Below are positions 51,738-60,620 of a stretch of 64,000 nucleotides of DNA, one piece after another. Source of the DNA: an uncultured Sphingomonadaceae bacterium. GTDB lineage: Bacteria; Pseudomonadota; Alphaproteobacteria; Sphingomonadales; Sphingomonadaceae. The stretch spans positions 558,001 through 622,000 of the forward strand of contig CANMVC010000002.1 of NCBI GenBank assembly GCA_947501325.1, written 5' to 3'. Every line of letters begins with the position of its first letter. The stretch's first letter is position 1. The translations under genes and the position numbers were made by a program. The notes under the pieces are model-generated. The model did no database searches. It saw only the letters and a program-made list of their open reading frames with translations, and was not told where the DNA came from.

Positions 51738-52703
51738 ATGAAAGAGCGGGCCAAAGTCGCCGTCTTGATTTCGGGTCGTGGGTCCAACATGGCTGCATTG
51801 GTTTACGCGGCAAAGGCGGATGATTGTCCTTATGAAATCATACTCGTTGCTTCCAATGACCCGGCAGCGCCCGGCCTTCAGCTTGCGGAGGCAGAAGGTA
51901 TTGATACGTTCGCTCATCCTCATAAGGGACTGAACCGCGCAGAGCTTGACCAGATCATGCATGAGGCGGTGACCAAGACAGGTGCTGAATATATCGCGTT
52001 GGCAGGCTACATGCGGATATTGAGCGATGAATTCGTCAGCAAATGGCAAGATCATATGCTGAACATCCACCCCAGCCTTTTACCGAAATATAAGGGTCTG
52101 AACACTTATCAACGCGCTTTGGATAGCGGCGACACCCAGGCCGGATGCAGCGTGCATCTGGTAACTCCAGAGCTTGATGATGGACCGGTGCTTGCACAAA
52201 CCGCTGTCGCGATATTGTCCGATGACACTGCCGATCTTTTGGCCGAACGTGTGTTAATCGCCGAACATCAGCTTTATTCCACAACACTGGCAAAATATGT
52301 CACGCGCGAGATGGATCCCAACTGGATATTAGCTGAAGTGCGAAAGCGGGCCCTGGCGTTGGAAGAAACATATGAACGCCCCAGTTTCGGAGCGCCAGGC
52401 TGGCGTGTTGGAAGTGAAAAAACCGGAAAATATTTCGCCTATTTTTCTCACCGGCACTTTGGCGAGACCGGCACGTCTCTGTTCGTCAAAACTAGCGGAC
52501 TGGACGAACAAAGCGCTTTGCTTGACGCCGATCCGGACCTCTATTTTGCACCCAAATTTTACGGAAAATCGGGATGGATCGCTATCCGTCTTGACACTGG
52601 CCGAACCGACTGGGGGCATATTGCCGATTGTTTAAAGAAAAGCTGGCGCATGGTCGCACCAAGGCGTCTGACCAGGATGCTGGATATCGCGGACGAATTT
52701 TAG
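51738..52703 (+). CDS. purN: PurN (phosphoribosylglycinamide formyltransferase) fused to a C-terminal MmcQ/YjbR-like domain
   Basis: N-terminal PurN (LISGRGSNMAAL, MLNIHPSLLPKYKG, TPELDDGPVL); C-terminal EVRKRALALEETYERPSFGAPGWRV...DPDLYFAPKFYGKSGWIAIRLD..DWGHIADCLKKSWRMVAPRRL. Confidence 0.92.
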   Translation: MKERAKVAVLISGRGSNMAALVYAAKADDCPYEIILVASNDPAAPGLQLAEAEGIDTFAHPHKGLNRAELDQIMHEAVTKTGAEYIALAGYMRILSDEFVSKWQDHMLNIHPSLLPKYKGLNTYQRALDSGDTQAGCSVHLVTPELDDGPVLAQTAVAILSDDTADLLAERVLIAEHQLYSTTLAKYVTREMDPNWILAEVRKRALALEETYERPSFGAPGWRVGSEKTGKYFAYFSHRHFGETGTSLFVKTSGLDEQSALLDADPDLYFAPKFYGKSGWIAIRLDTGRTDWGHIADCLKKSWRMVAPRRLTRMLDIADEF

Positions 52704-52711
52704 GGGAATTC

Positions 52712-52806
52712 GCATCGCGGGATGAAACATAAATCTTTGATGGCAAGGAGGAGGGAGGATTCGCCGCCAAAAATTCTTTTCTGGGATGACGTTTCATCCG
52801 CGATGC
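52712..52806 (-). ncRNA. Candidate sRNA or structured 3' UTR with anti-Shine-Dalgarno CCTCCCTCCTCC in the apical region
   Basis: Closing stem GCATCGCGGATGAAAC / GTTTCATCCCGCGATGC (one bulge); inner TGGC...GCCA; intergenic between convergent purN and LOV-HTH genes. Confidence 0.45.
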
Positions 52807-52871
52807 TTAACTATTGACTAGCGATCATCTCCATAAATACCGATACGGCATTAGGACCGTAGTGGCTCTAC

Positions 52872-53528
52872 TCACATTCCCGCTTCAACTGCCAGTCGAA
52901 CCATGTCGGCTGCGCTGGGAACATCCAGCCGCTTCATCAGGATAGCGCGATGCATCTTGATCGTACGCTCACTTAAATTGAGTTCATGCGCAATCTGCTT
53001 GTTTAACAAACCCTTGGCAATAAAATTTAAGACTTCTCTTTGCCTATTTGAGAGATCTTTGACGATCTCGGTCGCGCGCATCCGCCTTGCCTTGGCCAGA
53101 CTCGGTCCATCCGCATCTATCTCTACCTGAGATCCCAGAAAATATTCGAGTTCGCCGTCCTTATCAAACAGAGGCGCAACGAGAACCGCATTTTGAAAAG
53201 CCGTTCCGTCCTTCTTGTAGTTAAGAATCTCGACAAGCACCGGTTTGCGTTCCCGCACACCGCGCCTGATTTCTTCCGTCAGCCATGGCTCCGTTGCCGG
53301 TCCGGCAAGAAAGCGGCAGTTCCGTCCAATGATAAAATCGGGCGTATATCCGGTCAGGTCAGAAAAGGCCTGATTAGACGCCACAATAGGGTTGTCGGGA
53401 AGGCGCGGATTGCTGATCACCGAAGCAATCGGGCTGTTGTCGATCAACGCTGTTACAGTGGTTTTGGGCAAATCAACCTTCGGGACTGATTGCCGCTCTA
53501 CTTTGTTATTCCCATCCTCTGCGTTCAT
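52872..53528 (-). CDS. LOV domain plus LuxR-type HTH blue-light regulator, EL222-like
   Basis: [69 protein letters not shown] plus [43 protein letters not shown]. Confidence 0.93.
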   Translation of the reverse strand: MNAEDGNNKVERQSVPKVDLPKTTVTALIDNSPIASVISNPRLPDNPIVASNQAFSDLTGYTPDFIIGRNCRFLAGPATEPWLTEEIRRGVRERKPVLVEILNYKKDGTAFQNAVLVAPLFDKDGELEYFLGSQVEIDADGPSLAKARRMRATEIVKDLSNRQREVLNFIAKGLLNKQIAHELNLSERTIKMHRAILMKRLDVPSAADMVRLAVEAGM

Positions 53529-53587
53529 AAATCAAACTTAGTCCATCTCAGCCCGCTATGGCAAGCAGAATGCCCCGATATTCAAAG

Positions 53588-53737
53588 CTATTTTGATCCG
53601 CCCTTGCAGCGCTTCGAGCAATATTTCACCTCATCCCAAACATCTTTCCATTTCCTCCGCCAAGTAAACGGACGACCGCAGGTCACGCAGATTTTCTCTG
53701 GTAGATTCTCTTTTTTGATTTGTTTTTTTGCTGGCAT
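53588..53737 (-). CDS. DUF2256-like zinc-ribbon small protein (49 aa), absent from the ORF track
   Basis: MPAKKQIKKENLPEKICVTCGRPFTWRRKWKDVWDEVKYCSKRCKGGSK with CxxC ... CxxxC. Confidence 0.85.
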   Translation of the reverse strand: MPAKKQIKKENLPEKICVTCGRPFTWRRKWKDVWDEVKYCSKRCKGGSK

Positions 53738-53750
53738 TTCAAGCGCGTTA

Positions 53751-54524
53751 CTATGGAACAACACCCTCTACTACCGATTTTGCATTATCGACCCTAATGG
53801 CCGCGCCGTTGATAAATTTGGATTCGTCCGATGCTAGAAACAATATCGTGTTGGCAATGTCATCTGGCTCTCCCAGAGCACTGGCCGCTGGCCCTTCACT
53901 GGCGGGCCGCAGATCGTCTCTGCCCATCATCTTGGGTCCGATCTCTTCAACCATAGGTGTCAAGATTCCTGCGGGATGAACACTGTTGCAGCGAACATTA
54001 TAACCGTTATTGGCGCAATGCACGGCGATGCTGCGGGTCAAGCTTTCAACTGCGCCTTTGGCAGCGGCATAAGCCGCAACAACCGGCTCTCCCTGAATCG
54101 AGGCAATGGACGCCATATTGATGATCGATCCGCCACCGGATGCCTTCATCGCTGGCACCGCATATTTGCATCCGAAAAAGGTTCCGTCAGCGCTGACCGC
54201 CATCACGAACCGCCATTCCTCCGCGGTCTGGGTCTCGATGGTTCCCGGCTCCACGACGCCGGCATTGTTGACAAGTATATCGAGCTTACCATGCCGCGAT
54301 ACGACATCAGCGATCAGATCTTCCCAAGCCGATTCGTCGCGAACATCCTGAACGTGAAATTCGGCGGCACTCCCAATTTCGGAGGCGACTCTTTGACCAT
54401 TTTCCTGATCCATATCTGTCAGAATGACCTTCGCGCCTTCTCGCGCGAACATACGGGCGTCGGCCTCTCCAAGCCCCTTTGCTGCGCCAGTAATGATCGC
54501 GATTTTGCCTTCAAGTCTGCCCAT
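53751..54524 (-). CDS. SDR family NAD(P)-dependent oxidoreductase
   Basis: KIAIITGAAKGLGEADA, LVNNAGVVEPG, YAAAKGAV. Confidence 0.93.
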   Translation of the reverse strand: MGRLEGKIAIITGAAKGLGEADARMFAREGAKVILTDMDQENGQRVASEIGSAAEFHVQDVRDESAWEDLIADVVSRHGKLDILVNNAGVVEPGTIETQTAEEWRFVMAVSADGTFFGCKYAVPAMKASGGGSIINMASIASIQGEPVVAAYAAAKGAVESLTRSIAVHCANNGYNVRCNSVHPAGILTPMVEEIGPKMMGRDDLRPASEGPAASALGEPDDIANTILFLASDESKFINGAAIRVDNAKSVVEGVVP

Positions 54525-54608
54525 CGTCCATCCTCTCTTTTTTGCCAACTATCCTTTGATTAGCAGCACATGCTACGCACTGGCCCTAACAATATGAGGG
54601 AGAGCGGG

Positions 54609-55082
54609 ATGGATAAAGTGGAACAGCTATTAGCGCGGGAAGAAATTCGCGACATCCTGCACTGCTATTGCAAGGGCATTGATCGCCGCGACTGGAAACT
54701 GGTGCGCTCATGCTTCGCGGATGACCATATTCACAAGCATGCTGAATATACCGGCCCGCCCGACGAATTTATAGCGTTTGCCAGTCAGATATTGGAAAAA
54801 GTGCCTGACACGCATCATTCCATTTCAAATGTTCATATCAATTTCAGCAGCGACGGAAACAGCGCTTCAACAGAAGCCAATTTCGTAGCCTATCATTACA
54901 TTCAGGAAGGCACGCCTGAATTCACACCCGTCCCAACCGGCGGCAAAGCCACCGACTGGATTGTGGCCGGTCGATATTGCGACAAGTTTGAAAAGCGCGA
55001 CGGAAAATGGATTATCGTCCGGCGCGAAGCGTTCCACGATTGGGAGCGTTACGAAGAGGCTAGTCCCAGGCCCGACTCATAA
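54609..55082 (+). CDS. SnoaL-like / nuclear transport factor 2 fold family protein
   Basis: LLAREEIRDILHCYCKGIDRRDWKLVRSCFADDHIHKHAEYTG; KRDGKWIIVRREAFHDW. Confidence 0.85.
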   Translation: MDKVEQLLAREEIRDILHCYCKGIDRRDWKLVRSCFADDHIHKHAEYTGPPDEFIAFASQILEKVPDTHHSISNVHINFSSDGNSASTEANFVAYHYIQEGTPEFTPVPTGGKATDWIVAGRYCDKFEKRDGKWIIVRREAFHDWERYEEASPRPDS

Positions 55083-55296
55083 CCATCCTGCCAATTCCGG
55101 TTCATGCGAGAGCCAGTTGCATTTTTCTCAAGTTTACAAAGTTTACTAAGTCCTTTTGGGGAATTTTCAGCGCCTCACAGCGCCCGCTAACTATTTCAAA
55201 AATTGCAAAAGCCACACCTAAATAGGCGCCTCTAGGCTGTTGCGAGATATTCAAAATTGAGAAAGAGCCGCAATTGTTACTATCACACCAGCGCCT

Positions 55297-55458
55297 TTAT
55301 AGGAAAGACAGCCCGCAATAAGCTTGCCAAGCCGTCGGTGCCGCCCCTTGGGCGCCAGCCGGAGAACATGTCGCGGCATTCGCCCTGCCGCTGCCAAAAG
55401 CAAAAGCGGTCAAGGAAAAGGTCATAAGCAACCTGAAATGCTTGATGATATTTTGCAC
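55297..55458 (-). pseudogene. Possible truncated secreted protein/adhesin N-terminus (53 aa)
   Basis: AAGGAG SD, GTG start; VQNIIKHFRLLMTFSLTAFAFGSGRANA signal peptide, then ATCSPAGAQGAAPTAWQAYCGLSFL*. Confidence 0.4.
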
Positions 55459-55469
55459 TGGTCTCCTTC

Positions 55470-55529
55470 CCACAATTTTGACCGCCTGGCGCTGGCTTCC
55501 CCACTCCAGCGCCGACGATCAAATTGTGG
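55470..55529. other. Long hairpin just upstream of the 55458 sORF
   Basis: CCACAATTTTGA...TCAAATTGTGG enclosing GGCGCTGG-N10-CCAGCGCC. Confidence 0.6.
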
Positions 55530-55592
55530 TCGGACAGACCATGCTTAGGATCCCGCAAAAGCCTTATAAAACTGAGACTTATGCAAAAACTC

Positions 55593-56015
55593 CTATCCTA
55601 CGATTTCATCTTCGTTGAAGAAATAGGCGATTTCGATCGCTGCATTCTCATCGCTGTCAGAACCATGAACCGTATTAGCTTCAATGCTCTCGGCCAACTC
55701 TTTGCGAATTGTACCGGGTGCTGCGTCCGCTGGGTTAGTCGCGCCCATGATGTCGCGATTGCGCTGCATGGCGTTTTCGCCTTCCAGAACCTGAACAACA
55801 ACGGGTCCGCTGATCATGAAGTCTACCAGTTCGCCAAAGAAAGGACGTTCTTTATGAACAGCGTAGAAACCTTCTGCCTGCTCGCGGGTCATGTGGATGC
55901 GCTTGGAAGCGACAACGCGCAGACCAGCTTCTTCCAGCATTTTGGTGACCGCACCGGTCAGATTACGCTTGGTAGCGTCGGGTTTGATTATCGAGAATGT
56001 CCGTGTACCGGCCAT
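55593..56015 (-). CDS. ndk: Nucleoside diphosphate kinase
   Basis: [51 protein letters not shown]. Confidence 0.97.
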   Translation of the reverse strand: MAGTRTFSIIKPDATKRNLTGAVTKMLEEAGLRVVASKRIHMTREQAEGFYAVHKERPFFGELVDFMISGPVVVQVLEGENAMQRNRDIMGATNPADAAPGTIRKELAESIEANTVHGSDSDENAAIEIAYFFNEDEIVG

Positions 56016-56112
56016 GATTTTGCTCCGTAAAAATAGTAAGAAGAGAGGGTGAATCTAAAGTTGCGCCGCCCTTAGCCGCTGCACTGCAACATGGCAAGTA
56101 TTGAGACGATGC

Positions 56113-56556
56113 CTAAGGCCCTTCGACCCAGCGACCGCCATCCTGCTTCCAATAGCGTGGCGTAACATCGTCCTTTGCGGATAAGGCACGCCAGGCTGTT
56201 CTTGCATTATCAATCTGCTCTGCTGTGAACAAATAGAACGCGCGATCAAAAGCCAAGGCATCATCGCGCCATTCGCCGTCGGTAAGGGCCACAAACCGGG
56301 CGCCATTAGTAGCCTCACATTGAGCGGAGATGAGAATAGGTTGCGCATCGTCCTGCTCACCGCCCGCCAGCCCGTGCGCAAGAAAACTCTCGGGAGCAGC
56401 CTGCCACAGCGCCTTGCTGAGTTTCTCCAGTTGGCCAACAAAGCTCGACACCAGCAACATTCTCTGCCCGCCATCCAGTGTTTTCTGGGCCAGCACCGGC
56501 ACCAGCTTTTCTGCAGGATCGCGGGTCAGATGATAGAAGTCGACCTGCACAGTCAA
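56113..56556 (-). CDS. holC: DNA polymerase III subunit chi
   Basis: VDFYHLTRDPAEKLVPVLAQKTLDGGQRMLLV, F(L)AHGLAGG, HolC fold pattern. Confidence 0.88.
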   Translation of the reverse strand: MTVQVDFYHLTRDPAEKLVPVLAQKTLDGGQRMLLVSSFVGQLEKLSKALWQAAPESFLAHGLAGGEQDDAQPILISAQCEATNGARFVALTDGEWRDDALAFDRAFYLFTAEQIDNARTAWRALSAKDDVTPRYWKQDGGRWVEGP

Positions 56557-56574
56557 ATAATCCTGGCCGTCAGC

Positions 56575-58032
56575 CTATTGTTCAAAATTTTCGGCAACAT
56601 ATTGATCCAGCAAACGCACACCAAAGCCGGTCGCTCCCTTGTCCCAGACTGCACCGGGTTTGTCTGCCCAAACCATGCCAGCAATATCCAGATGCGCCCA
56701 TTTGACGCCATCTTTGATAAATCTTTTCAGGAATTGTGCCGCTGTAATCGATCCTGCGCCCTTACCACCGACATTTTTCATGTCAGCAATAGGGGAGTTG
56801 ATTTGCTTGTCATAAGCAGCGGTCAGCGGAAAACGCCAGAGCGGATCACCGGCCGTCTTGCCAGCGGCGAGCAGCTTGTCCGACAAGTCGTCATCATTGC
56901 TGAAACAGCCAGCATGTTCATTGCCCAGCGAAACAATGATCGCGCCAGTGAGCGTCGCCAGATTGACGACGACTTCGGGCTCAAATGTTTCCTGAGTCCA
57001 ATGCAAGGCATCGCAAAGGACCAAACGCCCTTCGGCATCGGTGTTGATAACCTCGATCGTCTGACCACTCATGCTGGTTACCACGTCACCGGGACGTTGG
57101 GCGTTGCCATCGGGCATATTCTCGACCAGTCCGCAAACACCAATTACATGGGCTTTGGCTTTGCGCCCTGCTAGGGCCTTCATTGTCCCCGCGACCGCGC
57201 CTGCACCGCCCATATCCCATTTCATGTCTTCCATGCCGCCAGGTGGTTTCAGCGAGATACCGCCAGTATCAAAGGTCACACCTTTACCGACCAGCGCGAG
57301 TGGTTTTTTCTGCGCGCCATTGGTTCCGTCCCAACGCATGGCAAGCATCCGCGGCGGGCGAATGGAACCCTGGGACACACCCAGCAGCGCGCCCATGCCG
57401 AGCTCTTCCATTTCTTTCTGGCCGAGCACGGTAAATTCGACGCCCATATCCTGAAGCTCTTCACAGCGCGCCACGAAGCTTTCCGGATAGATCACATTGG
57501 CAGGTTCCGAAACCAGCTCACGGGTCAGCGCGACACCATCAGCGACAGCCGAGAGATCCTGCCAAACTTGCGATGATCCCATATCAATGTCGAGCACTGT
57601 GATAGCCTCAAGCGTTTGCTTGGCGTTTTCCGGCATGGTGGTACGATATTTGTCGATTCTCCAGCTGCGCAGCTTCGCACCGAATAGCAGACGCGCCAAC
57701 TGGTCCTGCTCGAGCCCGGCGCCGTTGATCGCCAGGTGTTTCACTCCCGATGCAATCAACTTAGCAACAATCGCAGCGCCAGCTGCTTCACAGTCTTTGC
57801 GTTCACCCTTGCCGATACCGGTCAGGATGATCTGAATAACCGCATCGCCCTCCGTCACAAAAGTCTGAAATGTTTGCCCGGTCTTTCCTTTAAACCGTCC
57901 CGCTTTCGCCGCAGCCCGGACCATGTCCGCCTGTTCTAACGATATTTCCGCGCTATCCAATCCATCTTTACCGATAGCAAAACCGATGGCGTCGGGCGTG
58001 GAAGAAGGGCTGGCGGCAAAGGTGAATTTCAT
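56575..58032 (-). CDS. pepA: Leucyl aminopeptidase
   Basis: VGKGVTFDTGGISLKPPGGMEDMKWDMGGAG, NTDAEGRLVLCDAL. Confidence 0.96.
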   Translation of the reverse strand: MKFTFAASPSSTPDAIGFAIGKDGLDSAEISLEQADMVRAAAKAGRFKGKTGQTFQTFVTEGDAVIQIILTGIGKGERKDCEAAGAAIVAKLIASGVKHLAINGAGLEQDQLARLLFGAKLRSWRIDKYRTTMPENAKQTLEAITVLDIDMGSSQVWQDLSAVADGVALTRELVSEPANVIYPESFVARCEELQDMGVEFTVLGQKEMEELGMGALLGVSQGSIRPPRMLAMRWDGTNGAQKKPLALVGKGVTFDTGGISLKPPGGMEDMKWDMGGAGAVAGTMKALAGRKAKAHVIGVCGLVENMPDGNAQRPGDVVTSMSGQTIEVINTDAEGRLVLCDALHWTQETFEPEVVVNLATLTGAIIVSLGNEHAGCFSNDDDLSDKLLAAGKTAGDPLWRFPLTAAYDKQINSPIADMKNVGGKGAGSITAAQFLKRFIKDGVKWAHLDIAGMVWADKPGAVWDKGATGFGVRLLDQYVAENFEQ

Positions 58033-58180
58033 GGGTCAAGCGTCCTTATCAATCGATTAATCGCCGTGGTATCACGGATATTTGATGTTCTGTTCAGGGT
58101 GGATCAATGAAAGATTGGCACTGTCTTTGCAATCATCATTTCACACTGGTTACCGATCAAATTGGGTCATTGCTAAAAAT

Positions 58181-58200
58181 CTGCAACAGAAAATTTGCAG
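58181..58200. promoter_or_regulatory. Dyad CTGCAA-N8-TTGCAG upstream of lptD; candidate operator
   Basis: Perfect 6-bp inverted repeat between divergent pepA and lptD. Confidence 0.25.
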
Positions 58201-58295
58201 CAAACGCAATCTGGTGCAATAGGGCGGTGGTCGGGTTGGCGACATCGTTTAGATCGCCGATAACTCATTGGGCCAAAGGTAGGTTAATCTCGTCG

Positions 58296-60521
58296 ATGAA
58301 ATCTTCAATCGCACTGATTGCTCTGACTCTTCCCTTTGCTCACGCACAAATTGCGGTGGCGCAAACGGCCGCAGACACACCCGAAACAGTTGCCGAAAAG
58401 GCCCCGGAAAAATCAGATGAAATAGAGTTTAGCGCGGATGCAATCGACTATGATTTTGAGAATGACATCGTCACCGCCAAAGGCAACGTTCTTCTCAACC
58501 GCGACGGATACAAGCTACGCTCTGACACAGTAACGTGGAACCGCAAGACTGGCGTCGTCGAAGCTACTGGCAATATCCGCTCTATCAGCCCGGATGGCGA
58601 TACCGCCTACGGCGACAGCATCGTACTTACCGACAGCTTGCGAGATGGCATTGTCGACAACTTGTTGCTGGTGCTGGAAGATGGCAGCCGATTGGCAGCA
58701 CGTCAGGGAGAACGCTTCGGTGATGGCTCGGTCATTCTAGACAATGCCGCTTACACAGCGTGCGCTGTTACAACCGAAGATGGTTGCCCCAAAAATCCAA
58801 GCTGGCAGATCAAGGCGGTGAAGGTCCGCTATGACCCGATCAAAAAGCGGGTAAGCTATGACGGTGCAAGGATAGAGATATTTGGGCTACCGGTCCTGCC
58901 ACTTCCCGGTCTGTCTCACCCGGTCAGCTTTGAAAATCGCAGCGGGCTGCTCGTCCCAAACCTGCGAATAGATTCAACTAACGGCGTTGCAGTGTCGGTG
59001 CCCTATTATTTCAGCATCGCACCCAATCAGGACGCGACGGTTACGACGCAGGTTTTTACCGAGGTAGCCCCTCTCATCAGCGGCACGTTTCGCAATTTGG
59101 ATGAGAAAGGTGCATTTCAAATGACGGGCTATGCGACCTATAGTTCGCGAATTCCAACTGGTTCGGCTGGTGGCTTGTCGGAATCCGAAAAAGATTTTCG
59201 CGGATATTTTGAAACAAGCGGTCGGTTCGTACTCGACGATAAATGGACGATTTCACAATCGGCTCGGATCGCTTCTGACCGCACTTTCCTGCGCCGTTAT
59301 GACATTAGCGATGATGACAGCCTTCGCTCGACTATAAATGTCGAGCGCATAGATGACAGCAGCTATTTTTCGCTAGCGGGTTGGGCATTTCAAACATTGC
59401 GCGCTGGCGATCCCCAAAACCGCGTTCCGATTGCGCTGCCCGTCGTCGACTATCGTAAGCGTTTCGCGGACCCTGTTTTGGGTGGAAATGCCCAGATTCA
59501 ACTTAATAGTCTGGCAATTGGACGAACCGAAGGGCAAGATACACAGCGCGCTTTTGCGTCCGCACGCTGGGATCTGCGTACACTGACAACTATGGGTCAG
59601 GAAATTACTCTCACCGGCTTTGCACGCGGGGACGTCTATAATAGCGAGGATAACGCGCTCAACGAAACCGCGATTTATCGGGGCGATTCAGGGTGGCAAA
59701 CCCGCGGCATTGTGACTGCGGCAATAGATGTGAAATGGCCGTTTATCGGTCAAGCCTTTGGCGGAACCCAAACCCTGACGCCCCGTTTGCAAGTGGTCGC
59801 AACGCCGGCTATTTCAAATTTGTCATTACCAAATGAAGATTCTCGTTCCGTTGATCTGGAAGACACCAATCTTTTTGCGTTGAACCGCTTCCCGGGCTAT
59901 GATCGATACGAGGATGATGTCCGTGCGACCTATGGGTTGGAATGGAATCTCACCCGACCCAATTTGAGAGTCGATGCCATTGTTGGCCAAAGTTACCGGT
60001 TAGCCAATAATAGCAATATTGTGCCTGACGGAACCGGCTTGTCCGAACGATTTTCCGATATTGTTGGCCGCACAGAGGTTCGGTTCAAGGATATTGTGAA
60101 ATTTACCCACCGATACCGGCTGGATAAAGAGAGCATTGCCGTCAGACGCAATGAGATTGATGCCACGGTGGGATCGAAAAACACATATGCACAAATAGGC
60201 TATTTACGGCTGAACCGGAATATTGGAGCTGGCGTCGAAGATCTCAGCGATCGCGAAGAAGTGCGCGTCGGTGGGCGTTTTCAGATTGATAAATACTGGT
60301 CTGTGTTTGGTTCTGCCATCATTGATCTCACTGATGCTCAGGAAGATCCGACTTCCTCGGCGGACGGATTTGAACCGGTTCGACACCGGATCGGTGTGGC
60401 ATATGATGACGGCTGCTTGTCTCTTGGTGTAACCTGGCGCTACGATTACGAAGATACTGGCGATGACCAACGCGGTAGCACTTTCCTGTTCCGACTGGCC
60501 TTACGCAATTTGGGTGTGTAA
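58296..60521 (+). CDS. lptD: LPS-assembly protein LptD
   Basis: N-terminal OstA-like IEFSADAIDYDFENDIVTAKGNVLLNRDGYKLRSDTVTWNRKTG; large C-terminal barrel; followed by surA. Confidence 0.93.
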   Translation: MKSSIALIALTLPFAHAQIAVAQTAADTPETVAEKAPEKSDEIEFSADAIDYDFENDIVTAKGNVLLNRDGYKLRSDTVTWNRKTGVVEATGNIRSISPDGDTAYGDSIVLTDSLRDGIVDNLLLVLEDGSRLAARQGERFGDGSVILDNAAYTACAVTTEDGCPKNPSWQIKAVKVRYDPIKKRVSYDGARIEIFGLPVLPLPGLSHPVSFENRSGLLVPNLRIDSTNGVAVSVPYYFSIAPNQDATVTTQVFTEVAPLISGTFRNLDEKGAFQMTGYATYSSRIPTGSAGGLSESEKDFRGYFETSGRFVLDDKWTISQSARIASDRTFLRRYDISDDDSLRSTINVERIDDSSYFSLAGWAFQTLRAGDPQNRVPIALPVVDYRKRFADPVLGGNAQIQLNSLAIGRTEGQDTQRAFASARWDLRTLTTMGQEITLTGFARGDVYNSEDNALNETAIYRGDSGWQTRGIVTAAIDVKWPFIGQAFGGTQTLTPRLQVVATPAISNLSLPNEDSRSVDLEDTNLFALNRFPGYDRYEDDVRATYGLEWNLTRPNLRVDAIVGQSYRLANNSNIVPDGTGLSERFSDIVGRTEVRFKDIVKFTHRYRLDKESIAVRRNEIDATVGSKNTYAQIGYLRLNRNIGAGVEDLSDREEVRVGGRFQIDKYWSVFGSAIIDLTDAQEDPTSSADGFEPVRHRIGVAYDDGCLSLGVTWRYDYEDTGDDQRGSTFLFRLALRNLGV

Positions 60522-60620
60522 GGCGTTTGGTAATGATAAAGGACTGCTCATATTAGGTTCAGCCGAATTTTGATATTTGTTGGTTTCAAAATGTCCTTAG
60601 AGTTTGAAAAGAAACGAAAA

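Noticed and set aside
55283-55558. 91-aa minus ORF MRDPKHGLSDHN... as a gene
   Set aside because: No recognisable domain; it overlaps the strong hairpin and another frame that has an SD and a signal peptide
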